Notes: generated from the letters alone by a model not told the origin. A DNA stretch of 5,821 nt from SZUA-287 sp036397975 (GCA_036397975.1 DASWHW010000066.1:1-5821), one strand, 5' to 3'. Shown: positions 1 through 5,821, counted from the first letter of the stretch. Program-made: numbers and translations.

Positions 1-848
1 TCCACTTTCCATTCTTTTCCCTCAACAAAGTCTTGCATGAAACTACCCCTGAGGGTTACCAGCAGTTATTTCAGGTGGATGTTCTTCATTGTTTCGCAGT
101 AAGCTTCTTGATCCTGCAGTTTCTTGTGTTCCTCAGTCCAACGGTGAAAAGCTTTCTGAGATTACTCCTTGGACTGACCGCCGGAATGGTTCTTGCGACT
201 CCTCTTGTCTGGAACGTCGACTTCTCAGCGCTCCTTTCACCGCTGGTGGGTCCCTACTTCAATCAGAATCAACTGTCGATGTTTCCACTCTTTCCCTTTG
301 CTGCGTTCATGTTCGGCGGCGTGTTTGGTGGTCATTTGTATCTAAAGGCAAGAAGGACAGGCAGCGATGTCCGTTATTTCAAGGGACTGGCTTTGGCGGG
401 ACTGTTAGCGATCGTGATCGGTATCGTCGCAGACCTTCATCCACTCCAAGTTTACCCGCCGCATGATTTTTGGAAGACCAGCCCCAATTTCTACTTGATT
501 CGACTCGGCGTCGTCCTCGGAATCACGGCATCATTCTACTTTGCCCGGCGTCTCCCCAAACAACTGCGTTCTCAACTTGTCGTTTTGGGTGGATCATCGT
601 TGATGGTGTACGTTCTCCATCTCGTCCTCGTCTATGGTTCGGCCGCCAATAGCGGTCTTGGACAGATGCTTGGCCAGTCGTTACCATTCGCGGTTGCTTT
701 TGCAACGGGAATAGGCGTACTGCTCCTGATGATTGTCACCGTGTATGCCTGGCGATATGTCTCAAGAGAATATTCGTCTTCGCTAAGGATGACACAGTAT
801 GCATTTGTGAGCTTGCTTCTCTTCCTCTTCATGACCAATCCATACTAA
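1..848 (+). CDS. DUF1624/HGSNAT-like membrane acyltransferase, 5'-truncated by window edge
   Basis: This is the C-terminal part of a multi-pass inner-membrane protein, the upstream paralogue of the gene at 904. The reading frame is open from base 3 to the TAA at 846-848. The first in-frame start-like codon is a TTG at 33, but codons before it still align with the paralogue (shared H, P, F, S and L; then TTP and FQVDVL), so the true start lies outside the window. About 103 N-terminal residues are missing by that alignment, including the expected D-LLRG...H motif. Visible signatures are FQVDVL, ATPLxWxVDF, SMFPLFPFAAF, SPNF-LIRLG and a late SLMVYVLHLVLVYG helix. Roughly eight hydrophobic segments are visible. 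Family members are related to heparan-alpha-glucosaminide N-acetyltransferase and are thought to move acyl groups across the membrane onto sugars. The substrate here is unknown. OpgC/acyltransferase-3-type proteins are the main alternative. Confidence 0.82.
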   Translation, partial: HFPFFSLNKVLHETTPEGYQQLFQVDVLHCFAVSFLILQFLVFLSPTVKSFLRLLLGLTAGMVLATPLVWNVDFSALLSPLVGPYFNQNQLSMFPLFPFAAFMFGGVFGGHLYLKARRTGSDVRYFKGLALAGLLAIVIGIVADLHPLQVYPPHDFWKTSPNFYLIRLGVVLGITASFYFARRLPKQLRSQLVVLGGSSLMVYVLHLVLVYGSAANSGLGQMLGQSLPFAVAFATGIGVLLLMIVTVYAWRYVSREYSSSLRMTQYAFVSLLLFLFMTNPY

Positions 849-903
849 TGGCGGCTGCTCCCCGCACTCATTTTATCCTTTCCCGCAGAATCGTTGTATT
901 CAC

Positions 904-2073
904 ATGACTGAGCAGGCCAGCGGTCGATCGAAAAGGGTTGAGTTTATTGATCTGCTGCGTGGATGGGCCGTTCTGGTAATGATTGAAACGCACGTCGTCA
1001 ACGCCACGCTGCACCCGGACATCTTCTCGACGCAATTCTTCCAGTATCTCAAATTTCTCAACGGTCTCGTCGCTCCGTCATTTCTCTTTGCATCCGGCCT
1101 TGCCTATGCCATCACAACAAGAAGAAAGCTGAATGACTATTTGGCTCTTGGTTCCCCATTGGTGAGGCAGATTGGTCGACTTTCGTTTGTTCTTATTATC
1201 GCCTACGCGCTTCACCTCCCAAAGTTTTCATTCTCTCTTATCTTGAACAACACAACGCCCCTGGAATGGCAATCCTTTTTCCAAGTTGACGTTTTACAGG
1301 CGATCGCCATGAGCCTTCTGCTCTTGCAAGGACTCTTGCTCCTTGTTCGACGCGAGGTGTGTTTTTATTACGTGACCATCATCCTGGCAGCGCTGATTGT
1401 AATCGCAACTCCGCTCATGTGGCAGGTGGATTTTTGGGAAGTCATTCCCTGGCCGATTGCTGCATACTTGAATGGTGTTCGCCATTCACTCTTTCCGTTG
1501 TTTCCCTGGGCGGCATTTCTCTTTGCGGGGGCATTTACCGGTTTCTTGTTTCTTCGTGTTCGGGAGAATTTCCCGGAAGAAGCCCTTAGAAAGTATCTGT
1601 GGAGAATGCTTATCGGGGCAACGGCGCTCATTGTTGCTTCAATGGTGATTGAGCCATTCGCCTCAAGAATCTATCCGACATACGAGTACTGGCTCACGAG
1701 TCCGAGTTTCCTCCTGCTGCGATTGGGATGTGTGTTGTTGCTGACCGCGTTAATGGTGTGGAAGGAATGGAAACAAGGAGTATCGCCGAAGTCGGTTGTC
1801 ACACTTATTGGAAGAGAATCGTTTCTGGTGTACGTCTTGCACCTTCTCCTGATCTATGGAGATTTCGGGAAATTCAATTTCCAAAAATGGGTCAACCATG
1901 AATTTGGCTATCCGGAAGCGATTCTTACGGCACTTTTGTTGGTTGGTTTGATGTATGCGATCGCTGCCGCATGGAGCCGGTTGCGCAAACGAAATCCTGT
2001 TCTCAAACGACGAGTTGAGCTTCTGGCCCTTGCTATTGTGCTTGGAGTGTTTTTCTTTGGTCCTGGTGAGTGA
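904..2073 (+). CDS. DUF1624/HGSNAT-like membrane acyltransferase (complete paralogue)
   Basis: A 389-residue multi-pass membrane protein. Residues 11-30 carry the family's N-terminal signature, R-x3-ID-LLRG followed by an ExH ending at His30. In HGSNAT-type proteins a membrane histidine accepts the acetyl group; whether it is His30 here is inference. About ten hydrophobic segments follow, with conserved blocks at FQVDVL (126-131), ATPLMWQVDF (168-177), SLFPLFPWAAF (195-205), SPSFLLLRLG (266-275) and SFLVYVLHLLLIYG (306-319). It probably transfers an acyl group to a sugar or cell-envelope glycan; the substrate cannot be read from sequence. The ATG at 904 is chosen because no start codon lies upstream in frame after the previous gene and the next ATG (codon 26) would destroy the LLRG motif. 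No SD sequence is visible before it. It follows the first paralogue by 55 bp on the same strand. The family call is firm; the enzymatic role is not. Confidence 0.85.
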   Translation: MTEQASGRSKRVEFIDLLRGWAVLVMIETHVVNATLHPDIFSTQFFQYLKFLNGLVAPSFLFASGLAYAITTRRKLNDYLALGSPLVRQIGRLSFVLIIAYALHLPKFSFSLILNNTTPLEWQSFFQVDVLQAIAMSLLLLQGLLLLVRREVCFYYVTIILAALIVIATPLMWQVDFWEVIPWPIAAYLNGVRHSLFPLFPWAAFLFAGAFTGFLFLRVRENFPEEALRKYLWRMLIGATALIVASMVIEPFASRIYPTYEYWLTSPSFLLLRLGCVLLLTALMVWKEWKQGVSPKSVVTLIGRESFLVYVLHLLLIYGDFGKFNFQKWVNHEFGYPEAILTALLLVGLMYAIAAAWSRLRKRNPVLKRRVELLALAIVLGVFFFGPGE

Positions 2074-2111
2074 TCCTCACATCTCGTCAAAAACAATCTT
2101 GCATCTGACTT

Positions 2112-2118
2112 AAGGAAG
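2112..2118 (+). promoter_or_regulatory. Ribosome binding site of gpmA
   Basis: AAGGAAG lies just before the ATG at 2123, with six bases between its AGGA core and the start codon. It is the clearest SD sequence on the plus strand and fixes the gpmA start. Confidence 0.75.
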
Positions 2119-2122
2119 AAAC

Positions 2123-2728
2123 ATGCCGTCATTAGTGTTGCTCCGCCATGGAGAGTCCCAATGGAACCTCGAGAATCGCTTCACCGGCTGGGTCGATATT
2201 CCTCTCTCACCAAAAGGAGAGGAAGAGGCGAGAGTTGCGGGGGAAAAGCTGAAGGGTTATATGTTTGTTCGAGCGTTCACGTCCGTCTTGAAACGGGCAA
2301 ACGATACACTGAATATTGTCCTCGATATCATCGGTCAGTCATCGATCCCGATTGAATACGATCAGGCCTTGAATGAACGACATTACGGAGATCTTCAGGG
2401 ACTCAACAAGGCCGAGACCGCAAAAAAATTCGGCGACGCACAAGTGAAGATCTGGCGCAGAAGCTTCGACGTGAATCCGCCGAATGGCGAAAGTCTGAAA
2501 GACACAGCAGCGCGCGTCATTCCATATTGGGAAAAGAATATTTTTCCCGCAATCCTGAAGGGAGAAAACATCATCATCGTGGCGCACGGAAACAGCCTGC
2601 GATCGCTGGTGATGCATCTGGACATGCTCTCGAGGGAAGAAGTTCTGGAACTAAACATCCCAACCGGAGTTCCATTGTTATATGAATGCGATGCGAAAGG
2701 CATTCCTCTTTCCCATAAATATCTTTGA
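2123..2728 (+). CDS. gpmA: 2,3-bisphosphoglycerate-dependent phosphoglycerate mutase (short form)
   Basis: A cytoplasmic glycolytic and gluconeogenic enzyme that interconverts 3-phosphoglycerate and 2-phosphoglycerate through a phosphohistidine. The 201-residue protein has every hallmark of the histidine phosphatase superfamily dPGM group: RHGES at 8-12 with phospho-acceptor His9, NRFTGW (18-23), SVLKRA with Arg58, NERHYG with the likely proton donor Glu85, WRR (111-113), and AHGNS with the second catalytic His155. LNIPTGVPL (177-185) is typical of true GpmA rather than of broad-specificity phosphatases. It is about 50 residues shorter than the 250-residue E. coli enzyme: the insertion after the PP at 119-120 is missing and the C-terminal tail stops at HKYL. 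That short form is known in several bacterial phyla, so this is not a truncation. It starts 49 bp after the acyltransferase and ends 9 bp before the GH13 gene, suggesting shared transcription. Confidence 0.96.
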   Translation: MPSLVLLRHGESQWNLENRFTGWVDIPLSPKGEEEARVAGEKLKGYMFVRAFTSVLKRANDTLNIVLDIIGQSSIPIEYDQALNERHYGDLQGLNKAETAKKFGDAQVKIWRRSFDVNPPNGESLKDTAARVIPYWEKNIFPAILKGENIIIVAHGNSLRSLVMHLDMLSREEVLELNIPTGVPLLYECDAKGIPLSHKYL

Positions 2729-2737
2729 TGTTCGGAA

Positions 2738-4576
2738 ATGAAATATCTTTTTTGTGCTCTCGGTTTGCTTTTCCTTTTTCACGGCTACTCGTATTCCCAA
2801 ATTGAGCCAATGAAAATATCGCTTGACGGACAATGGTTGTTCATGCCCGACTCGATGAAAATTGGTATCGAGGAAGAATGGTTTCAAAGTTCCTTTGATA
2901 GATATTCTTGGTCGGTCGTCGAAGCGCCGGATTTCTGGGAATCGTATCCGCAACTCGGTACATACGACGGATGGGGATGGTACGCCAAAAAATTCCAGTT
3001 TGAAAAAACCGCCCAGCCGGTGAGCATCTACTTTGCCGGAGTGGACGATGACGCCGTGGTGTGGATCAACGGAAAGGAAGTCGGCAGCCATACAGGGTAC
3101 AGCGAGCCATTCGCAGTGGATGTTACACACGCGATCCGCTCGGGAGAAAACGAGATCGTTGTTCAGGTGCTGGACTATGCAGGAGGCGGGGGAATCTATA
3201 AGCCCGTCACTCTGGTGGAGACGCGAAGTCTCGATGAGTTGCTGAAGAGTCCTTACAGTTCGCTGCAGGCGAGAAAGAGTGCGGACTGGGTAAAGGATGC
3301 AGTGATCTACGAAGTCTATCTTCGTTCTTTTTCTCCCGAAGGTACTTTCGCCGGATTGGAGCGTCGCCTGCCGGAGCTGCGAACCCTTGGCGCCACAGTC
3401 CTCTGGCTGATGCCGATTCATCCTGTGGGGCTGAGGAATAGAAAAGGCTCGTTGGGAAGTCCTTATGCGGTCCAGGATTTTTACGGAATCAATCCGGAGT
3501 TCGGAACTCTGGAGAACTTCAAACATCTCCTGTCGGCGGCGCATGCACAGAACATGAAGTTAATCATCGATCTGGTCGCAAACCATACCTCGTGGGACAG
3601 CAAGCTGTTGAACGAACATCCTGAATGGTTTACGCACGATGCAGTAGGCACCATCGTTTCGCCAAATAACGACTGGACGGATGTCGCGGATCTTGATTAC
3701 TCACAGGAGGGCCTGCGCAAATACATGATTGATATGATGGTGTGGTGGGTCCGTGACATTGGGATCGATGGGTTTCGCTGCGATGTGGCAGAGTTGGTGC
3801 CGACGGATTTTTGGGAGGAAGCGCGGGCACGCCTCGACAAGATCAAACCGATCATGATGTTGTCGGAAGGCTCGTTGCCGGAACATCACGTGAAGGCATT
3901 TGATGTAACGTATTCGTGGAATGTGTATGACGTGCTGGAGGTTCTATTCAGCGGCAAGAGGCCGGTAACGCTTCTGGATGAGATCCTGAAAACCGAATCA
4001 CTCCAATTTCCACAGGGTTCGTTGCGGATGCGCTTCCATACCAACCACGACAAGAATGCGTGGGATGCGCCTGCTGTCGAGAAATTTGGGGAGGATGGGC
4101 TTGTTCTTGGGGCTGTCCTCGCTGGAACTCTTCCGGGAGTTCCGATGCTGTACAACGGGGAAGAAGTTGCGAACAAGAAGCGTTTGGATTTGTTTGAGAA
4201 GGTCCCAATTGATTGGGGTGGCAAGCACACGGTCAAAACAGTATTGCAGAAGTTGTATGAACTTCGAAAAAAGAACCACGCCCTGTCCCGTGGCTCAATG
4301 ATCCGCGCTGTCTCGCAGAATGATCAGGATGTGTACGCCTTCTTTCGCGTTGCAGGAAAAGAAAAAATCTTTGTCGTATTGAATTTCTCGGCCCAGCCCC
4401 GCTTCACCAGCGTGCACATTCCAATGGAGAGAATTTTTCCCGGGAGAAAATCGTTCGTCCTGCGTGAAGTATTTCGAGGGGAAACTAAAGAAGTCTCGAA
4501 CGAGACTACAACGCAAGTTGTCCTGGCATTAGAACCACGGGACTTCAGGGTCTTCGTTGTTGAAAAAGAGCGCTAG
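2738..4576 (+). CDS. Secreted GH13 alpha-amylase-family hydrolase with GH2-like N-terminal domain
   Basis: A 612-residue predicted periplasmic or secreted enzyme acting on alpha-glucosidic bonds, such as maltodextrins or starch fragments. Residues 1-20 look like a Sec signal peptide (Lys2, hydrophobic 4-14, probable cleavage after SYS before Gln21); there is no lipobox. Residues about 28-162 form a beta-sandwich resembling the GH2 sugar-binding domain (DGQWLF, GWYAKKF, GVDDDAVVWINGKEVG, GENEIVVQV). The GH13 barrel begins near WVKDAVIYEVYLRSFSP (184-200). Conserved regions are all present: DLVANHT (278-284), GFRCDVAE (345-352) with nucleophile Asp349, SEGS with acid/base Glu377, and FHTNHD (433-438) with Asp438. 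A C-terminal beta domain covers about 525-610. There is no SD before the ATG at 2738, but the signal peptide begins exactly there. The gene follows gpmA by 9 bp. Exact specificity (alpha-amylase, neopullulanase or maltogenic type) cannot be decided from sequence. Confidence 0.92.
   Translation: MKYLFCALGLLFLFHGYSYSQIEPMKISLDGQWLFMPDSMKIGIEEEWFQSSFDRYSWSVVEAPDFWESYPQLGTYDGWGWYAKKFQFEKTAQPVSIYFAGVDDDAVVWINGKEVGSHTGYSEPFAVDVTHAIRSGENEIVVQVLDYAGGGGIYKPVTLVETRSLDELLKSPYSSLQARKSADWVKDAVIYEVYLRSFSPEGTFAGLERRLPELRTLGATVLWLMPIHPVGLRNRKGSLGSPYAVQDFYGINPEFGTLENFKHLLSAAHAQNMKLIIDLVANHTSWDSKLLNEHPEWFTHDAVGTIVSPNNDWTDVADLDYSQEGLRKYMIDMMVWWVRDIGIDGFRCDVAELVPTDFWEEARARLDKIKPIMMLSEGSLPEHHVKAFDVTYSWNVYDVLEVLFSGKRPVTLLDEILKTESLQFPQGSLRMRFHTNHDKNAWDAPAVEKFGEDGLVLGAVLAGTLPGVPMLYNGEEVANKKRLDLFEKVPIDWGGKHTVKTVLQKLYELRKKNHALSRGSMIRAVSQNDQDVYAFFRVAGKEKIFVVLNFSAQPRFTSVHIPMERIFPGRKSFVLREVFRGETKEVSNETTTQVVLALEPRDFRVFVVEKER
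4481..4507 (-). terminator. Candidate intrinsic terminator for the SCO gene, inside the GH13 3' end
   Basis: Bases 4492-4507 form a perfect inverted repeat with seven-base arms around a central AA, folding as a six-pair stem with a four-base loop. Read on the minus strand it is followed at once by a T-rich run (TCTTTAGTTTC). On the plus strand the following bases are not T-rich. It lies about 80 bases past the minus-strand gene's stop codon. The T-run is interrupted, so the call is tentative, and the repeat could be a chance product of the coding sequence. Confidence 0.35.
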
Positions 4577-4586
4577 AAGTTTCGTC

Positions 4587-5447
4587 TCACTGAGCTGAGG
4601 CAAGGCCTTTCATGGTCGCGGCGAATTCTGCGACCGTCCATTCATTTCCTTTGATGATTTCAACGATTCTTCCCTTCCGATCGATAAGCACAGTCCGGAG
4701 ATTGTGCGTTATCAACCCATCCTCTTCCGTGAACATCAGGTCGAGGCCGTCCGTTATTTGCCGAAGCGTTTCGACCGGTGCGGTGGCAAAATCCCACGTC
4801 GTGAAATCTGCCCCATAGTTCTCACCATACTGCTTCAGGACTTTTGGCGAATCGAATTTCGGATCGAAACTGACCGTCAGGAGATGCCATTGACCTGCGA
4901 GCGAGGTTTGTTTCCCAAGCTCGCGTTCGAGTCGTGAGAAGTTATCGCTCATGCGAATGCAAAAATCGGGAAGGGGGCAACGGGTGAAGATAAATGACAG
5001 AGCAAGCATCTTTCCCCGGTATTGGCTGATGCTGATGTTCTTTTCATCCTGATTGATCAATGTGATGTTCGGAAGATAATCGCCGGTTTTGAAGAGACGT
5101 TTGGCAAGAATGTCGCCTGCTTCCAAAGTGTTCGGCGGTTCTCCATGGCCGAGGACGTCGAGGTTCTCAAGCCAACTCTCGGTTCTTGACACGGCAAGAG
5201 TTCCCTGAACCGAGTCGCCGGGGGAGATGCGATCCAGAATCGAGCGGTCTTTCACTTTGAACGGCATTGTCATTGCCATCATATAGTCCGGGATCTCTTC
5301 GTGGGCAATGGTCACGCGCATTTTGGCCGTATCGACTTCCTCCACGATTCCTTTCAGTGGAAACGTAACGAGACCGACCTGCTGTGTGTCCTGCTTTCCG
5401 CAGCCTGTCAATACAAATATGGAAAGGAAAATAACTGATAGCTTCAT
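4587..5447 (-). CDS. Lipoprotein with CusF-like copper domain fused to SCO1/SenC domain
   Basis: A 286-residue predicted copper-handling lipoprotein on the periplasmic face. SCO proteins deliver copper to, or reduce cysteines of, the CuA site of cytochrome oxidase. Residues 1-16 are a lipoprotein signal ending in lipobox LTGC (Cys16). Residues about 30-98 match the CusF-type copper-binding fold: His49 followed by a Met-rich MMAMTMPF (56-63), with Met59 and Met61 in the CusF ligand positions and Met56 where E. coli CusF has Trp. Residues about 115-283 are a thioredoxin-like SCO domain: FTRCPLPDFC with Cys157 and Cys163, SFDP (193-196), and the distal His248 in GLITHNLRTVLID. The cysteines are spaced CxxxxxC instead of the usual CxxxC. 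The ATG at 5447 is chosen because it has an SD and opens the lipoprotein signal; an in-frame ATG at 5579 would add 44 implausible residues. It converges on the GH13 gene. No oxidase genes are in view. Confidence 0.9.
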   Translation of the reverse strand: MKLSVIFLSIFVLTGCGKQDTQQVGLVTFPLKGIVEEVDTAKMRVTIAHEEIPDYMMAMTMPFKVKDRSILDRISPGDSVQGTLAVSRTESWLENLDVLGHGEPPNTLEAGDILAKRLFKTGDYLPNITLINQDEKNISISQYRGKMLALSFIFTRCPLPDFCIRMSDNFSRLERELGKQTSLAGQWHLLTVSFDPKFDSPKVLKQYGENYGADFTTWDFATAPVETLRQITDGLDLMFTEEDGLITHNLRTVLIDRKGRIVEIIKGNEWTVAEFAATMKGLASAQ

Positions 5448-5450
5448 TGT

Positions 5451-5455
5451 TTCCT
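5451..5455 (-). promoter_or_regulatory. Ribosome binding site of the SCO lipoprotein gene
   Basis: Read on the minus strand, AGGAA lies just upstream of the ATG at 5447, with four bases between AGGA and the start. It supports the internal ATG over the longer open frame beginning at 5579. Confidence 0.65.
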
Positions 5456-5491
5456 GATTGATGATAGTGAATGTGTGTAGCAAGTAATATG

Positions 5492-5520
5492 AAGATAGGG
5501 AAAGTCGGATAGAATTTGAA
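5492..5520 (-). promoter_or_regulatory. Weak sigma-70-like promoter candidate for the SCO gene
   Basis: On the minus strand TTCAAA (5520-5515) and TATCTT (5497-5492) are separated by 17 bases. Each hexamer matches four of six sigma-70 consensus bases. A transcript starting near 5485 would have a leader of about 40 bases. The match is weak and could be chance in AT-rich DNA. If the host is in Bacteroidota, its primary promoters would follow a different consensus (TTTG / TAnnTTTG), which I do not see here. Confidence 0.2.
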
Positions 5521-5559
5521 ATGAGAGGTTGCGGACATTTGAATGATGGCGCTCGGCAA

Positions 5560-5604
5560 GACAATCCTGGCCTCGTCATAAAATGACGGACCGTCCCGAT
5601 TGTC
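5560..5604. repeat. Nested inverted repeat
   Basis: Outer arms GACAATC (5560-5566) and GATTGTC (5598-5604) enclose inner arms CGTCAT (5574-5579) and ATGACG (5583-5588) around an AAA loop. A competing palindrome, GACGG-A-CCGTC (5585-5595), overlaps the inner stem, so two folds are possible. There is no T-run after it on either strand, so it does not look like an ordinary terminator. Confidence 0.5.
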
Positions 5605-5625
5605 CGAAGAGCAAGCGGTTATGAA

Positions 5626-5678
5626 GAACCCCAACGGCCTGCCCGCCGGATAAGTGCACAAGGGGTAAGCGGGGGTTC
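5626..5678. repeat. Nested inverted repeat, GC-rich
   Basis: Arms GAACCCC (5626-5632) and GGGGTTC (5672-5678) enclose a 39-base interior. The interior contains a small CGGC (5635-5638) / GCCG (5645-5648) hairpin. The outer pairing is perfect over seven bases but the loop is long, so folding is less certain than for the short-loop repeats to its right. Confidence 0.4.
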
Positions 5679-5689
5679 AATATTCACGG

Positions 5690-5706
5690 CGAGGGCAACG
5701 CCCTCG
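5690..5706. repeat. Perfect short hairpin, 7-bp stem
   Basis: CGAGGGC (5690-5696) and GCCCTCG (5700-5706) pair perfectly around an AAC loop. It is GC-rich and compact, the strongest individual stem in the tract. No T-run follows on either strand, which argues against an intrinsic terminator. Confidence 0.6.
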
Positions 5707-5733
5707 ACTGGAAGAGAACGAACATTAGTCTCG

Positions 5734-5750
5734 AAACCCTGAAGGGGTTT
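5734..5750. repeat. Short hairpin of the AAACCC-TGAAG-GGGTTT type
   Basis: AAACCC (5734-5739) and GGGTTT (5745-5750) form a six-pair stem around TGAAG. CCCTGAAGGGG cores of this kind recur in intergenic repeats of some Bacteroidota-like and Planctomycete genomes; that comparison is from memory, not a search. On the plus strand the stem ends in TTT then CATC, a poor terminator tail. Confidence 0.5.
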
Positions 5751-5821
5751 CATCATCCTGTTTGCGGAACCGCTGATTGAGTTCTGCAGCGATTCATTCG
5801 CCCGGATGTATGGCTTCTTCT

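Larger units (their letters stand above)
5448..5821. other. Non-coding intergenic tract with clustered inverted repeats
   Basis: No open frame here looks like a protein. Minus-strand frames running through it enter the SCO gene in its own or another frame and show no domain-like sequence upstream of it. From about 5560 the tract contains at least five inverted repeats: 5560-5604, 5626-5678, 5690-5706, 5734-5750 and 5764-5773. The leader of the SCO gene occupies roughly 5448-5520. The remainder looks like a composite intergenic repeat or remnant rather than a gene. Its right boundary lies outside the window. Confidence 0.6.

Noticed and set aside
2123..2728. gpmA as a truncated pseudogene because it is about 50 residues shorter than the E. 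coli enzyme
   Set aside because: All catalytic residues are present, the frame is intact, and a short form of about 200 residues is known in other bacteria.
2678..3544. 288-residue open frame on the minus strand opposite the GH13 gene
   Set aside because: It is fully antisense to a gene with clear catalytic motifs, shows no domain-like pattern and has biased, low-coherence composition. It is a shadow frame.
4598..4610. AGGC-AAG-GCCT followed by TT as a plus-strand terminator for the GH13 gene
   Set aside because: The stem is only four pairs and the tail is only two or three T residues. It also lies within the SCO coding sequence.
5448..5579. 44-residue N-terminal extension of the SCO gene from an ATG at 5579
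   Set aside because: The extension has no recognisable sequence, runs into the palindromic tract, and would bury the lipoprotein signal. The ATG at 5447 has an SD and opens a standard signal with lipobox.
5167..5661. 164-residue minus-strand open frame spanning the palindromic tract and the SCO gene start
   Set aside because: It overlaps the real SCO coding sequence in another frame, and its N-terminal part is simply a translation of the inverted repeats.
5621..5750. CRISPR array or tandem repeat array
   Set aside because: The palindromes have different arm sequences and irregular spacing. No direct repeat of CRISPR length recurs.

Overview
The window holds four complete genes and one gene cut by the left edge. 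Four read left to right and one reads right to left; the right end is a 374-bp non-coding tract rich in inverted repeats. Base composition looks balanced. Secreted proteins carry ordinary Sec or lipoprotein signals. Shine-Dalgarno (SD) sequences are clear before only two of the four visible starts. With the short 201-residue phosphoglycerate mutase, this fits a Gram-negative of the Bacteroidota / Ignavibacteria-Chlorobi type. That placement is an inference without a marker gene and is weak.

Left part (1-2073): two tandem, same-strand paralogues of a multi-pass membrane protein of the DUF1624 / HGSNAT-catalytic-like acyltransferase family. The first lacks its N-terminus because the window starts inside it. 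Its homology to the second copy continues to the very first codons visible, so the TTG at 33 is not its start. The second copy is complete, with an N-terminal D-LLRG...H motif. A hand count over a 95-residue ungapped block gives 43 identities.

Middle (2123-4576): a short-form 2,3-bisphosphoglycerate-dependent phosphoglycerate mutase (gpmA) with a good ribosome binding site. Nine bases after it comes a secreted GH13 (alpha-amylase family) glycoside hydrolase with a glycoside-hydrolase-family-2-like N-terminal beta-sandwich and an intact catalytic triad. The spacing suggests co-transcription and a loose link between alpha-glucan breakdown and lower glycolysis. No SusC/SusD or other polysaccharide-utilisation genes are visible.

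Right part (4587-5447, minus strand): a lipoprotein joining a CusF-like copper-binding domain to an SCO1/SenC thioredoxin-fold domain. Its cysteine motif is CxxxxxC rather than the classical CxxxC. It converges on the GH13 gene with only 10 bp between stop codons, and a terminator-like hairpin for it lies inside the 3' end of the GH13 gene.

Right edge (5448-5821): no credible gene. It holds a weak promoter candidate and several inverted repeats that resemble a composite intergenic repeat or structured element. I see no strong evidence of a wholly new system. The most notable points are the variant SCO fusion, the GH13 architecture, the tandem acyltransferases and the palindrome cluster.
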